The notes beneath the pieces are model-generated. The model had not been told where the DNA came from, did no database searches, and worked only from the letters and a program-made list of their open reading frames with translations. A stretch of 64,000 nt of DNA from a virus. The DNA lies in the IMG/VR virus record IMGVR_UViG_3300036402_000045, positions 1 through 64,000 of that record. One strand, 5' to 3'. Of this stretch, positions 1 through 7,916 are shown in pieces; the stretch's first letter is position 1; every line of letters begins with the position of its first letter. A program made the position numbers and the translations under genes.

Positions 1-1315
1 GTGCTCCACCACCGGGGTAGTAGTCGATGGCCCCTTGTGCCTGAAGCTGGAGAGCGGGCGTCGTACCGGCCGTGGACTGAATCCAAGTCGTATACGTTCC
101 GTCAGTCGAACGACTGAAATACATTCCGAGATCCGTGATCTTCGATGTCTGGTTGGCAACCTGGCTCGTTGCGTAGAACGACTGTCCGCTCGCATCAACC
201 CACTGACGCTTTGCAGATGCAGAGTCTTGCCACTCTTGAAGGTTTCCAACCTGAACAGCAGCGCCCCGAACCAGCAAACCGGCTTTGTCTGCCGCAGGAT
301 GGATTGACATAACGAACGGCGCTCGGTTGCCGCCGCTCGTACCGCCAGTGAAGATGTTCTCGGCAGCGGGAGTGCTCATGCCAGCCGCTAGATGAACCGT
401 TCCGCCGCTTACAACGTTGGTGAACCGAGCAACTCCTACGTAATAGCCGGTGTCGGTCATGTCCAGAAGCGGAACACCGGATTGTCCACCCGGCGCAACT
501 CGGAATGTCACGGCATCTGCGCTGGTTCGGATTTCGAACGGGTTGGCCGTAGGAGTCACAGCCATCTTGACGATCACTCCCGGCTGACCAGCCGAAGGGA
601 AAACCGAAAGCTTGGAGATGGGGAACTGCGGAGTAGCACCAATGACGACGCCGCCGTTGCTCGCCGCGGGCGAGAAGTGAATGCCGGTGTACGTTGCGTT
701 GCCGAGGCCCATCACCCGGTTGGCGTTTACTGCGGCGAGATCCTGGTTTATCAGGGTGTTGTCTCGTGAATCCCGGATGTTGTTGTTGACCCGGAGGAAA
801 GCGTTGGCGTTGACAACGACCGCCGAAGGGAAGAACTGGAGAACGTCGGTGCCAGTGACAACTGCCTTGAACGATCCAACAGAATCTTTGTAAAAGCCGG
901 TGCTGATTTCGGCAGCAAACCCCAGGCCGGGATTGCCAGAAGTTCCGGAAGGGATCAGAACCGGCCCAGTAAAGATGGACCCATCAAGAATGCCTGCCAC
1001 AGCCGTTGCGATCGCCGCAGGAGTGTCTGTCGCGGCCAACTCCACGATGGCCCCTTGCACGTCTACCGCAGCAACACCAGCAGCAGGAACGAACCTGACT
1101 TGCGAAGCAGTGAGGTTCGTCAGATAGCTGTCGGCTTGATCGATCGCAGCCTGCACGTCGCCTGCCGTGATGACAATGTTCCCGGCAGGGTTGTAGGCGA
1201 TGTTCGGAGCCGTGTCGGGCGGATAGACCGCGAACAGCGACGACACTTCGATGATGTCGGGCGTGTCCTCGCGAACGAAGACGCGATCAACGATGTCCAT
1301 TGAAGTGACGGTCAT
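1..1315 (-). CDS. Tail fibre / minor tail protein, N-terminal part (runs off left edge)
   Basis: The frame is open from an ATG at 1315 to the window edge, about 438 residues with no stop. The translation is rich in Gly, Ala, Ser, Thr, Val and Asn, with repeats of the type seen in trimeric beta-rich fibres (for example DVQAAIDQA near residue 55 and DVQGAIVELA further on). This composition and the neighbouring terminase suggest a receptor-binding or side fibre; the exact role is inferred. The ATG overlaps the stop of the upstream gene (ATGA), so translation is probably coupled. The C-terminus lies outside the window. Confidence 0.6.
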   Translation of the reverse strand, partial: MTVTSMDIVDRVFVREDTPDIIEVSSLFAVYPPDTAPNIAYNPAGNIVITAGDVQAAIDQADSYLTNLTASQVRFVPAAGVAAVDVQGAIVELAATDTPAAIATAVAGILDGSIFTGPVLIPSGTSGNPGLGFAAEISTGFYKDSVGSFKAVVTGTDVLQFFPSAVVVNANAFLRVNNNIRDSRDNTLINQDLAAVNANRVMGLGNATYTGIHFSPAASNGGVVIGATPQFPISKLSVFPSAGQPGVIVKMAVTPTANPFEIRTSADAVTFRVAPGGQSGVPLLDMTDTGYYVGVARFTNVVSGGTVHLAAGMSTPAAENIFTGGTSGGNRAPFVMSIHPAADKAGLLVRGAAVQVGNLQEWQDSASAKRQWVDASGQSFYATSQVANQTSKITDLGMYFSRSTDGTYTTWIQSTAGTTPALQLQAQGAIDYYPGGGA

Positions 1316-1725
1316 CGAGTGACTTGCTCCTTGATCGTGACGGTGCCCTCAGCCCACGGGATCTTGATGATGTCGGGAGCGGGAGACAGGAATTCGATGT
1401 CGTGGACGGCCCTGCCGAACTTTCGGAAAGTGTCAGTAACAGCCCACGGAAGATGGAACTCGATGTGACCGTTCACGCCTCCGAAGGTGATCGTGCCGTC
1501 ACGACCAACCACGTCAGCAGTTCCCAGCGTGGCGATCAGGATGCCACCAACGCGATCGCGGATCTGCATCTTCGCCGTGTAGCCCGTCGTGTCCACTGGC
1601 TCGTAAACGAGCTTCCCGGACGCGTCACGGGTGACATTGCCGTCAAGATCAAGCACAGGAGTCGTCCAGCGGAGGGTCTTGCGCCAGTCCGTGCCTGCCT
1701 TGATGGTGATGTCCCACGGGGCCAT
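1312..1725 (-). CDS. Putative tail/baseplate-associated structural protein
   Basis: A 137-residue protein starting MAPWDITIKAG, with alternating beta-strand-like segments and a phrase (TAKMQIRDRVGG) typical of small proteins encoded just upstream of phage fibre genes. It sits between the large terminase and the fibre gene and is stop-start coupled to the fibre (ATGA). It is probably a virion component or fibre adaptor. No catalytic motif is visible, and the assignment rests mainly on context. Confidence 0.5.
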   Translation of the reverse strand: MAPWDITIKAGTDWRKTLRWTTPVLDLDGNVTRDASGKLVYEPVDTTGYTAKMQIRDRVGGILIATLGTADVVGRDGTITFGGVNGHIEFHLPWAVTDTFRKFGRAVHDIEFLSPAPDIIKIPWAEGTVTIKEQVTR

Positions 1726-1741
1726 AGCCCCCTATCTTGCC

Positions 1742-3493
1742 CTATCGCTTCTTCTTGCTCCCGAAACCACGGGCAATGGCGACGCGACCCCTACCTTGGC
1801 CTGTTGACGCCATCGCGCGGGCCTTGGCTCCCATCGGAGGCCCTTGAGTGCCGCCACGTAGGTCAGGGTTGGACGAGAAGGCTCGCGGAGGGATGGCGAC
1901 CTTGTGCAGCCCCAGTCGCTCGATGAAGCCCGCAAAATGGCAGATCATCGCGTCGCAAAGGTGGTCGTTCTTCTTGACGATCCGACCACCCTGGTCCCGT
2001 CGCCAACCACGCACCTGCTCGATGAACTCAACGTGCTCAGCGGGGATGACGAGGTTCGAGCCATCGACGTAGATGTTCATCGCCGCAGCAGACGTTTCCT
2101 TGACTTCGGAAAAGTTCACGTCGTTGACCGGAAGGCGATGTACGTCCCGAAGCTCTTGGTTCAGGTAGTTGCCGCCGCCACCGATGTCGCAGTTCACGGC
2201 AACGAGATCCGACCGGTACCGAGTGGCGTAGCCGATGATCGAGCCGAACATGTCGGTACGGGTGTTCTCCGGAAGAAGATCGGCGTGCAGGAGGATCTGC
2301 TTGCGGCCCTGCTCCTGCCATACCTCCACGGCACCGTTCCCCGTACCCCAGTCCACGTCGATGTCGATCGGATTGTTCGGAACGTAGAGCGAGTCCGCTG
2401 CGGTGTTCACGATCGAGTCGTTGAAGCGGGTCATGTTCAACACGACGTAGCCCGAAGTCGAAGGCCGCTGACCCATCGCTTCGACTTCCCAGCGAGCATG
2501 GTTGCGGCGCATACGACGCCACAGCTTCTCGATCTCTTCCATCGGAACCCAGCCCTCGGCGTACATGGCCTTTCCGCCGCAGTAAGCCTTGTGGATCATC
2601 TTCTCTTCGGGAAGACCGGTTTCCGTATTGGTGATCGTCTCTACATGGTCCTCGCGGAAGCACGGCTCCGGGGACTGGCACACGTCCACGCATTCGCAGC
2701 CCGCACAGACATCGAAGGTGTCCCAGCGGTAGAGCGTGTAGCCCATCTCTTCATGGTTGTCGATCAGTTCAGCAAACGACCCCGCAACATTGTGAAACGT
2801 GGAGCAACGCACGTTGACAGACGGCATGGCGGTGTTGATCGTCGGAAGAGCGGCATCAACGATGTCCTTGTCAGCTTCCGCTTCCTCATCGATGACCAGC
2901 AAACCGCCACGGGTCTTGCCACGGCGCTTACCGCCAGCGTGGGGCGAGCGAACGGACTTGGACGACGCGGTGAGCACCCGAACCCACGAGTCTTCGATCG
3001 AGAACGTCTTCTCCCGCTGCGGGTCCGTCTTGAGAAGCGTCTTCCAGTACGGGTCGCTCTCGATGTAGCCGATGAGGTACTGGTACACGTTGTCGGCCTG
3101 AAGTTCCGAACCACCGAGATTCAGCGCGTCAAAATCAAGCACCAACCACAGGTAGAACTCCACGAAGGAGACTCCGTAGCTCTTGCCGCCGCCTCGGGAG
3201 GCCACCGCAGCAGCGTCTCGGACCCGCAGGGTGCATACGTCATCGATCATCTCCCGCAGACCTGGATGACGTTTTCCGAACTTCGCCTCAGCCTCTTCCT
3301 CGGTCAGAACACCAAGCTCGATCATCCGATCGACGGGCTTACGCGGAAGAAGCAGCCCAAAGCGATCCGCAAGCTCCAGCGGCTTCCCTTTGAACTGCTC
3401 CTTCAGATTCCTACCTGGATCACGCAGCGCACGGAGGAAGTCAGCAGCCGAGGCTCCTTCCAGAGTGTTGCGATTTCGCTGCGGTGCGGGCAT
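1742..3493 (-). CDS. terL: Terminase large subunit
   Basis: A 583-residue DNA-packaging motor with ATPase and nuclease domains. Walker A is at residues 98-105 (SRGGGKSY) and a hydrophobic Walker B ending in DEE is near 198-204 (LLVIDEE). The C-terminal RNase H-like nuclease shows DVDWGTGNG, then NCDIGGGGN and a late NDHLCDA, supplying acidic residues. A Cys cluster (CAGCECVDVC) near residue 263 may bind zinc. Length fits the family. The gene heads the structural genes that must continue beyond the left edge. It translocates DNA into the prohead and cuts concatemers. Confidence 0.93.
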   Translation of the reverse strand: MPAPQRNRNTLEGASAADFLRALRDPGRNLKEQFKGKPLELADRFGLLLPRKPVDRMIELGVLTEEEAEAKFGKRHPGLREMIDDVCTLRVRDAAAVASRGGGKSYGVSFVEFYLWLVLDFDALNLGGSELQADNVYQYLIGYIESDPYWKTLLKTDPQREKTFSIEDSWVRVLTASSKSVRSPHAGGKRRGKTRGGLLVIDEEAEADKDIVDAALPTINTAMPSVNVRCSTFHNVAGSFAELIDNHEEMGYTLYRWDTFDVCAGCECVDVCQSPEPCFREDHVETITNTETGLPEEKMIHKAYCGGKAMYAEGWVPMEEIEKLWRRMRRNHARWEVEAMGQRPSTSGYVVLNMTRFNDSIVNTAADSLYVPNNPIDIDVDWGTGNGAVEVWQEQGRKQILLHADLLPENTRTDMFGSIIGYATRYRSDLVAVNCDIGGGGNYLNQELRDVHRLPVNDVNFSEVKETSAAAMNIYVDGSNLVIPAEHVEFIEQVRGWRRDQGGRIVKKNDHLCDAMICHFAGFIERLGLHKVAIPPRAFSSNPDLRGGTQGPPMGAKARAMASTGQGRGRVAIARGFGSKKKR

Positions 3494-3522
3494 GACGCCA
3501 GAGAGTAGCGCCCTATAGCCGC

Positions 3523-3672
3523 TTAGTCGTCCTGCATGTTCCTCTGGACGTACTTGCGCTGTCTTGCCTTCTGAACCCGGTCCCGGCGCTCCTGAGCGGC
3601 CTCAGGTGTCTCTGGAGGCAGAACAGCATCGATCTCGGCAAGCACTTGATCGAGTGTGCGGTGATCCGTCAT
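3523..3672 (-). CDS. Small charged protein upstream of terminase
   Basis: A 49-residue frame beginning MTDHRTLDQV. The N-half looks helical and the C-half is very basic (RRDRVQKARQRKY), which suggests nucleic-acid or protein contact. It lies about 30 bp upstream of terL in the same direction, fills an otherwise empty gap and has coding-like third-position GC. The position would suit a packaging accessory, but no homology is recognised. Confidence 0.5.
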   Translation of the reverse strand: MTDHRTLDQVLAEIDAVLPPETPEAAQERRDRVQKARQRKYVQRNMQDD

Positions 3673-3698
3673 CTTGAATCTCCGTTTCGCATACCCGC

Positions 3699-3917
3699 CT
3701 ACTCGTCCGAGAGTAACCCTCGGTCCTTTGCGAGCTTGAGATTCGCCTTCTCGGTTGCGATCGGGTCGTAGTGGTAGCGGAGCGCGGGGAACGACATAAG
3801 CATGTAGACCACGACTCTGTTCTCAGGGTCTACAGGATTCGGAAATATCCGAACCGAGTCAGTCGCGGCAGGCTCAACACAACCATCGAGAGGCCCGCCA
3901 AAGAAGGTGACGCTCAC
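3699..3917 (-). CDS. Hypothetical protein (72 aa)
   Basis: I chose the GTG at 3917 because it overlaps the stop of the upstream gene (GTGA), the pattern used throughout this cluster. The upstream extension in the same frame is a shadow of the next gene. The protein starts VSVTFFGGPLDG, a phrase seen at the N-terminus of many small actinobacterial and phage proteins of unknown function. It has no membrane segment. Confidence 0.6.
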   Translation of the reverse strand: MSVTFFGGPLDGCVEPAATDSVRIFPNPVDPENRVVVYMLMSFPALRYHYDPIATEKANLKLAKDRGLLSDE

Positions 3918-4162
3918 TTCTTGTGCTTCTTTGATTCCATGCACCAGTTCTCGAAGTCTTCCGAATTCGGATCTGCACGTACGTAGATGCCTGAGAACGT
4001 CATGGAACCGCACTTGCAGCATTGCTCCCACCGACAAGCTTCGTGCTTGAGTCGGGTCGGTTGACGAACCGACGTTCCTGCATCAGTCACGACGCTGTTG
4101 GACTCGAACCAGCAATCGTCACAGACCGGATGAGTCCATCGAGACTCGGGGTGGGCGCTCAC
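3914..4162 (-). CDS. Small zinc-ribbon-like protein
   Basis: 82 residues with two Cys pairs, CDDC near residue 14 and CCKC near 48, plus His residues, consistent with a structural zinc site. The GTG start overlaps the preceding stop, and its own stop overlaps the next GTG. The function is unknown; a nucleic-acid or protein-binding adaptor is a reasonable guess. Confidence 0.6.
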   Translation of the reverse strand: MSAHPESRWTHPVCDDCWFESNSVVTDAGTSVRQPTRLKHEACRWEQCCKCGSMTFSGIYVRADPNSEDFENWCMESKKHKK

Positions 4163-4434
4163 TCTTCCGTCTCTTCGACCTGCATCTGATCGAAGAGTGC
4201 TACCTGAGCGCCCTGATCGGTGATGAAGCTGAAGCGGAAAACCGAATTTCCGTTCAGGATGATCGTGTCCTTCGAGAACCCAACGATCGTGGCCTCCACG
4301 CCACGCGCAGGCTCCACGCCATCAGGCGTGCGAACCTTGACCCGTTTCCCGACCCACTCGGCCAGGGACTCGTCTGTCCAGCCTTGGTCAAACTGGTCTG
4401 CCCAGTCCCCTGCCCATACCTCGATTGCTTCCAT
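4159..4434 (-). CDS. Hypothetical acidic protein (91 aa)
   Basis: The ATG at 4434 has a good AAGGAG Shine-Dalgarno six bases upstream; the longer upstream frame is not protein-like. The middle (VGKRVKVRTPDGVEPARG, then IVGFSKDTIILNG) looks like a small SH3-like or OB-like beta-barrel, and the tail is acidic (EETEE). It begins a run of coupled genes towards terL. No function is recognised. Confidence 0.65.
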   Translation of the reverse strand: MEAIEVWAGDWADQFDQGWTDESLAEWVGKRVKVRTPDGVEPARGVEATIVGFSKDTIILNGNSVFRFSFITDQGAQVALFDQMQVEETEE

Positions 4435-4463
4435 GTGCGCTCCTTGGCGTCTATTCGGAATAT

Positions 4464-4688
4464 TTACTTCGGTGCAGGAGTCTCGTCGGATGCGCGCACT
4501 CGGGCTTCGATGGCGGCGACGTGCTTCTCGCTGTGCGGCGGGGCACCAGGGTCGTCGGACTCGGACGCTGCGAGGATTGACGCTGCTTGCTCTCGGTCCT
4601 GCTCGGACGAGGAACCACAGTCGCATTTCTCGGCGTGCATCCGTTCAGCCAGTCGCACGACTTCCGGCAAATTCGGATTGTCACTCAT
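4464..4688 (-). CDS. Hypothetical protein (74 aa)
   Basis: The start at 4688 (MSDNPNLPEVV) overlaps the previous gene's stop within ATGAGTGA. The protein is a mostly helical, charged chain with one CDCG motif. It is not membrane associated, and no family is recognised. Confidence 0.55.
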   Translation of the reverse strand: MSDNPNLPEVVRLAERMHAEKCDCGSSSEQDREQAASILAASESDDPGAPPHSEKHVAAIEARVRASDETPAPK

Positions 4689-4878
4689 CGGTCTTCGGGA
4701 GATCGACCTGAACTTCCTTGTCCAAAGCAATGACCCACTGGGTTCCCGTGGTCCCGAAGGTCACGGACGCCTCGTTGTGCTCCAGGAAGGTGACTTCCTG
4801 TGCGTGGCGGCTGTTGGGGAAATGCAGCAGGTCGCCAATGACGACTTCGTTCGCGGTCTTGGTGATGGTTTCAGACAT
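4681..4878 (-). CDS. Hypothetical protein (65 aa)
   Basis: A small soluble protein (MSETITKTANEV...). The pattern VIGDLLHFPNSRHAQEVTFLEHNEASVTFGTTG resembles a compact beta-barrel. It overlaps both neighbours by a few bases, implying coupled translation. No function is recognised. Confidence 0.6.
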   Translation of the reverse strand: MSETITKTANEVVIGDLLHFPNSRHAQEVTFLEHNEASVTFGTTGTQWVIALDKEVQVDLPKTDE

Positions 4879-5248
4879 CGACGTTCTTCTCGTCCTCTCG
4901 GGTGGTGATGAACTCCTTCACGGAGCCGTACCGCTCAATGGTAGGCAACCGGTGGTACTCCGTCCTTGCGGTACCGATCAGGACGACTCGCTTGTTGAGA
5001 GCGATGGCGATCCCAAGGGCGGTTTCGGAAATTGGCTCTGACGACCCCTTGCCGATGGCGTAGATCAGTCCATGCGACTTGGCGATGTCGTCCATCGCCG
5101 CCATAGCGGCCTCAGCCGGATCGTCATCATCGTCCTGAAGTAGATCGTCTCGCAGCCATCGAGCGGCCACGTCATCTCCGATCTTCTTCAACTCGTCCTT
5201 GAGCTTCCGAGAAGCCTTCTCGTTGCCGGTGACGTGCCAGCGCATCAT
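4871..5248 (-). CDS. Nucleoside 2-deoxyribosyltransferase-like (DUF4406-like) protein
   Basis: 125 residues. The C-terminal half reads SETALGIAIALNKRVVLIGTARTEYHRLP, the E-x-G-x-A-x-A-L-x-K-R-V pattern of nucleoside 2-deoxyribosyltransferase/DUF4406 folds, where the Glu is catalytic and the downstream segment closes the nucleotide pocket. The N-terminal half is helical with an acidic run (DDDDD). Such proteins may salvage or remodel nucleosides during infection; the activity here is inferred. The start sits beside the stop of the upstream gene. Confidence 0.55.
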   Translation of the reverse strand: MMRWHVTGNEKASRKLKDELKKIGDDVAARWLRDDLLQDDDDDPAEAAMAAMDDIAKSHGLIYAIGKGSSEPISETALGIAIALNKRVVLIGTARTEYHRLPTIERYGSVKEFITTREDEKNVDV

Positions 5249-5249
5249 C

Positions 5250-5480
5250 TCAGTTCACCACCCGAAAGGCGGGGCCTTGTTCTTCGAAGATGTACGACTC
5301 GTAGTGCCGGATCTCCGTGCCCGAGGGGTTTGTGACGTTGATCCGAAGCTCCATGAGTCCCATCTTCTCCACGATGCCGCCTGCGGCCTTCTGGAAGGCG
5401 TCGGGGGCCGTACTGGGGCCGTTGAGGAAGGGAAACTCGTCCTTCAGGGCTTGCGCCAGCTTCTCGATGAACTTGTCCAT
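5250..5480 (-). CDS. Hypothetical protein, probably leaderless mRNA (76 aa)
   Basis: The ATG at 5480 follows GCGTATCA by six bases and has no Shine-Dalgarno, so the transcript likely starts at the ATG itself. The longer frame upstream runs back through a terminator hairpin and is rejected. The protein is a helical N-half (DKFIEKLAQALKDEF) followed by beta segments (MELRINVTNPSG). Function is unknown. Confidence 0.65.
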   Translation of the reverse strand: MDKFIEKLAQALKDEFPFLNGPSTAPDAFQKAAGGIVEKMGLMELRINVTNPSGTEIRHYESYIFEEQGPAFRVVN

Positions 5481-5486
5481 ATCTTC

Positions 5487-5494
5487 TGATACGC
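5487..5494 (-). promoter_or_regulatory. GCGTATCA start-proximal element
   Basis: A copy of the (G/A)CGTATCA element, six bases before the ATG at 5480 and just downstream of a terminator hairpin. The geometry fits a -10 element giving a leaderless transcript. Confidence 0.5.
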
Positions 5495-5501
5495 AAACGC
5501 G

Positions 5502-5540
5502 GAGAGATCCCCCGTCCGTTGCCCAAACAGGGGATCTCTC
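5502..5540 (-). terminator. Hairpin terminator
   Basis: An 11-bp inverted repeat GAGAGATCCCC / GGGGATCTCTC with a short loop, lying between the minus genes 5573-5821 and 5250-5480. It is followed on the minus strand by CGCGTTT, a variant of the CGCGTC tail found at the other hairpins. Confidence 0.7.
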
Positions 5541-5572
5541 GCAGAGGCCGGGGAAGTGGCCTGTCATGCAGC

Positions 5573-5821
5573 CTAGAGGACGGCTCCGCGGATCTCGACA
5601 CTCTCGATGTCCTCCAGAGCGAAGTAGACGGGCCTCATTGTGTCCGTCTTGACGCCCACAATCCGAAGTAGCTCATGGTCGATCTCCAGGATCGAGCACG
5701 ACGACCCTGTGCCGTTGCTGCGGGTGATGAACACTTCGTACCCGAACTCACAGGGCAAATGGAGGATCACAAGCCAATGAAGAGGGTCGATTCGCTTCCT
5801 TTCACGCCTCTCAGGAGCCAC
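5573..5821 (-). CDS. Hypothetical protein (82 aa)
   Basis: Starts with GTG at 5821, directly after the stop of the upstream gene. Residues 12-25 (DPLHWLVILHLPCE) are hydrophobic but too short to be a convincing membrane span. The rest looks like a small beta fold. It ends just before the terminator, so it is the last gene of its operon. No family is recognised. Confidence 0.55.
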   Translation of the reverse strand: MAPERRERKRIDPLHWLVILHLPCEFGYEVFITRSNGTGSSCSILEIDHELLRIVGVKTDTMRPVYFALEDIESVEIRGAVL

Positions 5822-5822
5822 G

Positions 5823-6212
5823 CTAAACCTCTGAAATTCCGTTCAGAATGTTCAACATCTCTCCCAAAAGTTCCGGATTTGACTTGAAATTGGCACTCTT
5901 GGCGTCTCTGAGGCTGAAAACCACTTCAGAACCCTTCAGAATGGTTACAGACACCCGCATGGAGTCAATACTGACCACTTCAGCGTCTCCGCGAAGCTCT
6001 TCGAAGGGATCATCGACCGAAACCTCGATGTCCCAGAGCGGATCAGGGTTCGCAGGAACCACATTGCTGCCGATGTCTTCGATCCAGCCCCGATCTGCGG
6101 CCTCAACGAGAGCGAAGGCGTTTGCACCGACTCGAAGGTAGGTGATGCCGAGGGTTTCTTCGAAGGCCGCGGGCGTGGGGCAGCTATCAGTGATCGACCA
6201 AGTGTGCCTCAC
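5823..6212 (-). CDS. Hypothetical protein (129 aa)
   Basis: The GTG at 6212 overlaps the previous stop (GTGA), so the longer upstream frame is not used. The protein begins VRHTWSITD and is a mixed alpha/beta, mildly acidic soluble protein. It ends with a helix (SNPELLGEMLNILNG). No motif is recognised. Confidence 0.6.
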   Translation of the reverse strand: MRHTWSITDSCPTPAAFEETLGITYLRVGANAFALVEAADRGWIEDIGSNVVPANPDPLWDIEVSVDDPFEELRGDAEVVSIDSMRVSVTILKGSEVVFSLRDAKSANFKSNPELLGEMLNILNGISEV

Positions 6213-6445
6213 GAAGAAACCTTCCGAAAGAACTCGTTGAACGCCTCGGTGCGGGCTGCGGATTGGGATTCCTTGTCGTTGACGAAGATGACCGTGTGCC
6301 ATCCAACGATATGTTGACTACTGGCGTAGGAGAAACCGTTTGCGTCCCGACCTGACATAGCAGGGACCACAGCGCGCATCTGAACCTCGGCCTTCCATCG
6401 ATCGTCGTGCTGCCGCTCGGTGACGATGTGGAACTCAATCTCCAT
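6209..6445 (-). CDS. Hypothetical protein (78 aa)
   Basis: Begins MEIEFHIVTERQ. The pattern of short strands and a C-terminal helix (AARTEAFNEFFRKV) suggests a ferredoxin-like mini-domain, as in many small phage proteins. It is coupled to both neighbours. Function is unknown. Confidence 0.6.
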   Translation of the reverse strand: MEIEFHIVTERQHDDRWKAEVQMRAVVPAMSGRDANGFSYASSQHIVGWHTVIFVNDKESQSAARTEAFNEFFRKVSS

Positions 6446-6725
6446 CGGATTCCTCCAAACGCAACGAGTCCACGTACTTCGCAAGATCGTTCTGGTACTT
6501 ACGAATCGTGTAGATGACCGGGCCGACGATGTTGTCCAACTCCTGAACGGCATCCCGAGCCTTTGCCGAGAGATCCGATGAGTCATCGGCTTCCAGACGA
6601 AGGCGAAGCTCGCTGAGGTAGATCGTCTCCTTCTTCGGGCCAACGTGGGCGAACCACTTCTCGCCCCGCATGGCGCACTTGGCAACGACGTGGACGCCCT
6701 CGATCTCGAAAGCTGTGATCCTCAT
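6435..6725 (-). CDS. Hypothetical coiled-coil protein (96 aa)
   Basis: The ATG at 6725 overlaps the upstream stop (ATGA). The N-half is beta (MRITAFEIEGVHVV) and the C-half a long charged helix, probably a short coiled coil. No recognised family. Confidence 0.6.
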   Translation of the reverse strand: MRITAFEIEGVHVVAKCAMRGEKWFAHVGPKKETIYLSELRLRLEADDSSDLSAKARDAVQELDNIVGPVIYTIRKYQNDLAKYVDSLRLEESDGD

Positions 6726-6943
6726 TCGGAAACCTCTTCCTCGGTGAGCGCTGAGATGTTGAACCCGACGAGCTTGCGTTCGAGTCCTGCGATCTCCAGC
6801 TTGGCGGCTTCCTTGTTGATGCACCGCTCTCCGGTAGGCGAATACTGATCCGGGTAGGTGCCGGTCTTCAACTGCTCCACGCGGCGAGCGTAAGCACGCT
6901 CCTGACGGCGGCGCTTCATGGGATGAGATGTCTGTCGTGCCAT
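6722..6943 (-). CDS. Hypothetical basic helical protein (73 aa)
   Basis: The N-terminus is strongly basic (KRRRQERAYARR), which suggests nucleic-acid contact. An acidic C-terminus ends EEEVSE, where the final codons contain the TTCCGAA-type motif. The ATG follows ACGTATCA by six bases with no Shine-Dalgarno, so a leaderless mRNA is likely. Confidence 0.6.
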   Translation of the reverse strand: MARQTSHPMKRRRQERAYARRVEQLKTGTYPDQYSPTGERCINKEAAKLEIAGLERKLVGFNISALTEEEVSE

Positions 6944-6949
6944 GTCTGG

Positions 6950-6957
6950 TGATACGT
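6950..6957 (-). promoter_or_regulatory. ACGTATCA start-proximal element
   Basis: Lies six bases before the ATG at 6943, overlapping the TGA stop of the upstream gene 6957-7226. Confidence 0.5.
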
Positions 6958-7226
6958 CACTTTCTAGCAGCGTTGAAGATCATTCCGATTGCGGTTCGCG
7001 GAGTACGGCCCTTCGCCTTGATCTGGACGCCCCGGTACTCAACCACGACTTCGAACTCGAAGCGAGCGGTCAGTTCTGGATCGTCCTCCATGTCGGCGGT
7101 GAACTCACGCATGGTGTTGACAGGACCGAGGTACTTGAAGTCCAGCCCGAGATCCTTCGCTTCGTCTTCGAGCACCAGAGCGGAGAACGAATCGAACCCA
7201 CACTTCTCGAAGAACGCTTGGCTCAT
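6957..7226 (-). CDS. Hypothetical protein (89 aa)
   Basis: Begins MSQAFFEKCGFDSF, with a central acidic segment and beta strands (FEFEVVVEYRGVQIKAKG). The ATG is six bases after GCGTATCA. No family is recognised. Confidence 0.6.
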   Translation of the reverse strand: MSQAFFEKCGFDSFSALVLEDEAKDLGLDFKYLGPVNTMREFTADMEDDPELTARFEFEVVVEYRGVQIKAKGRTPRTAIGMIFNAARK

Positions 7227-7232
7227 ATCTTC

Positions 7233-7240
7233 TGATACGC
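7233..7240 (-). promoter_or_regulatory. GCGTATCA start-proximal element
   Basis: Six bases upstream of the ATG at 7226. The downstream six bases (GAAGAT) are identical to those before the gene at 5480. Confidence 0.5.
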
Positions 7241-7269
7241 CTTCCGCGTTTTTCGGATATCGGAGCGAC

Positions 7270-7320
7270 TTTCACCTACCCATGCAAACCCGCAGGTCAG
7301 GAACTATGGAGTAGGTGAAA
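7270..7320 (-). terminator. Inverted repeat in gap, possible terminator
   Basis: A 10-bp perfect inverted repeat TTTCACCTAC / GTAGGTGAAA with a loop of about 31 bases, between the stop of 7351-7548 and the next promoter-like element. No T-tract follows. It could equally be a protein-binding dyad. Confidence 0.4.
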
Positions 7321-7350
7321 TAAATTGCTGACTCGCAATCCCATAGTCGC

Positions 7351-7548
7351 CTATGTCATGGATGCGTCGGCAGCACAGGCAATGAAGTCCGTCTGCGTGA
7401 TGGGCCAATTCTGGTTCGCCGGAACGTAAGCGAACTCCATCCAGACCCAGACCCACATCGACGGCGCATAGCCATGCTTGTCTTCGTAGTCGGCAAGCGT
7501 TTCTTGGATCTCGGTGATGATCTTCCAGAAGAGTCGGTTCGGAATCAT
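7351..7548 (-). CDS. Hypothetical protein (65 aa)
   Basis: The ATG at 7548 overlaps the upstream stop (ATGA); a GTG three codons earlier is possible. Tryptophan-rich (MWVWVWMEF) with a helical N-terminus. It is last in its operon, before the inverted repeat at 7270. No family is recognised. Confidence 0.6.
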   Translation of the reverse strand: MIPNRLFWKIITEIQETLADYEDKHGYAPSMWVWVWMEFAYVPANQNWPITQTDFIACAADASMT

Positions 7549-7916
7549 GTCTCCCACGTCCCCAACACAACCGGACCTGTACGCCGAAGCTCTTGAAAGA
7601 TGTACGCATCCAAGTCATCGATTCCGAACACCACCTGCGGGAACCCAAGAGCACCGCGCTTGATGCCGGGATGGAACTCCTGCCAAGAGATGAACTGCCA
7701 CGACTCCACAGGAGAGCGCATATAGCTCTCTGGCTTCGGAGCAGGCGGCATCCACGGCGGCTGGTACTCGACAAAGGTTGAGCGGTACGCCTGCATCGAC
7801 AGATCAGGGGTTCGGAAAACTCCGACTCGGATCTCGTCTTCGGTTGACTCCAAGATCCACTCAACCAACTTGGTTGACCTTCCGGACCGGCGTGGGCCTG
7901 CGATGAGAGAGATCAC
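7545..7916 (-). CDS. Small P-loop NTPase-like protein
   Basis: 123 residues from a GTG overlapping the previous stop. Residues 3-16 read SLIAGPRRSGRSTK, close to a Walker A loop, although Arg replaces the usual Lys of GK(S/T). VVFGIDDLD near residue 97 resembles a Walker B strand. It could be a degenerate or minimal ATPase; it is much shorter than typical AAA or terminase proteins. Activity is uncertain. Confidence 0.45.
   Translation of the reverse strand: MISLIAGPRRSGRSTKLVEWILESTEDEIRVGVFRTPDLSMQAYRSTFVEYQPPWMPPAPKPESYMRSPVESWQFISWQEFHPGIKRGALGFPQVVFGIDDLDAYIFQELRRTGPVVLGTWET

Noticed and set aside
1904-3508. 534-residue plus-strand open frame across the terminase gene
   Set aside because: Opposite strand of a confident terminase; no motifs, and such long antisense frames are common in GC-rich coding DNA.
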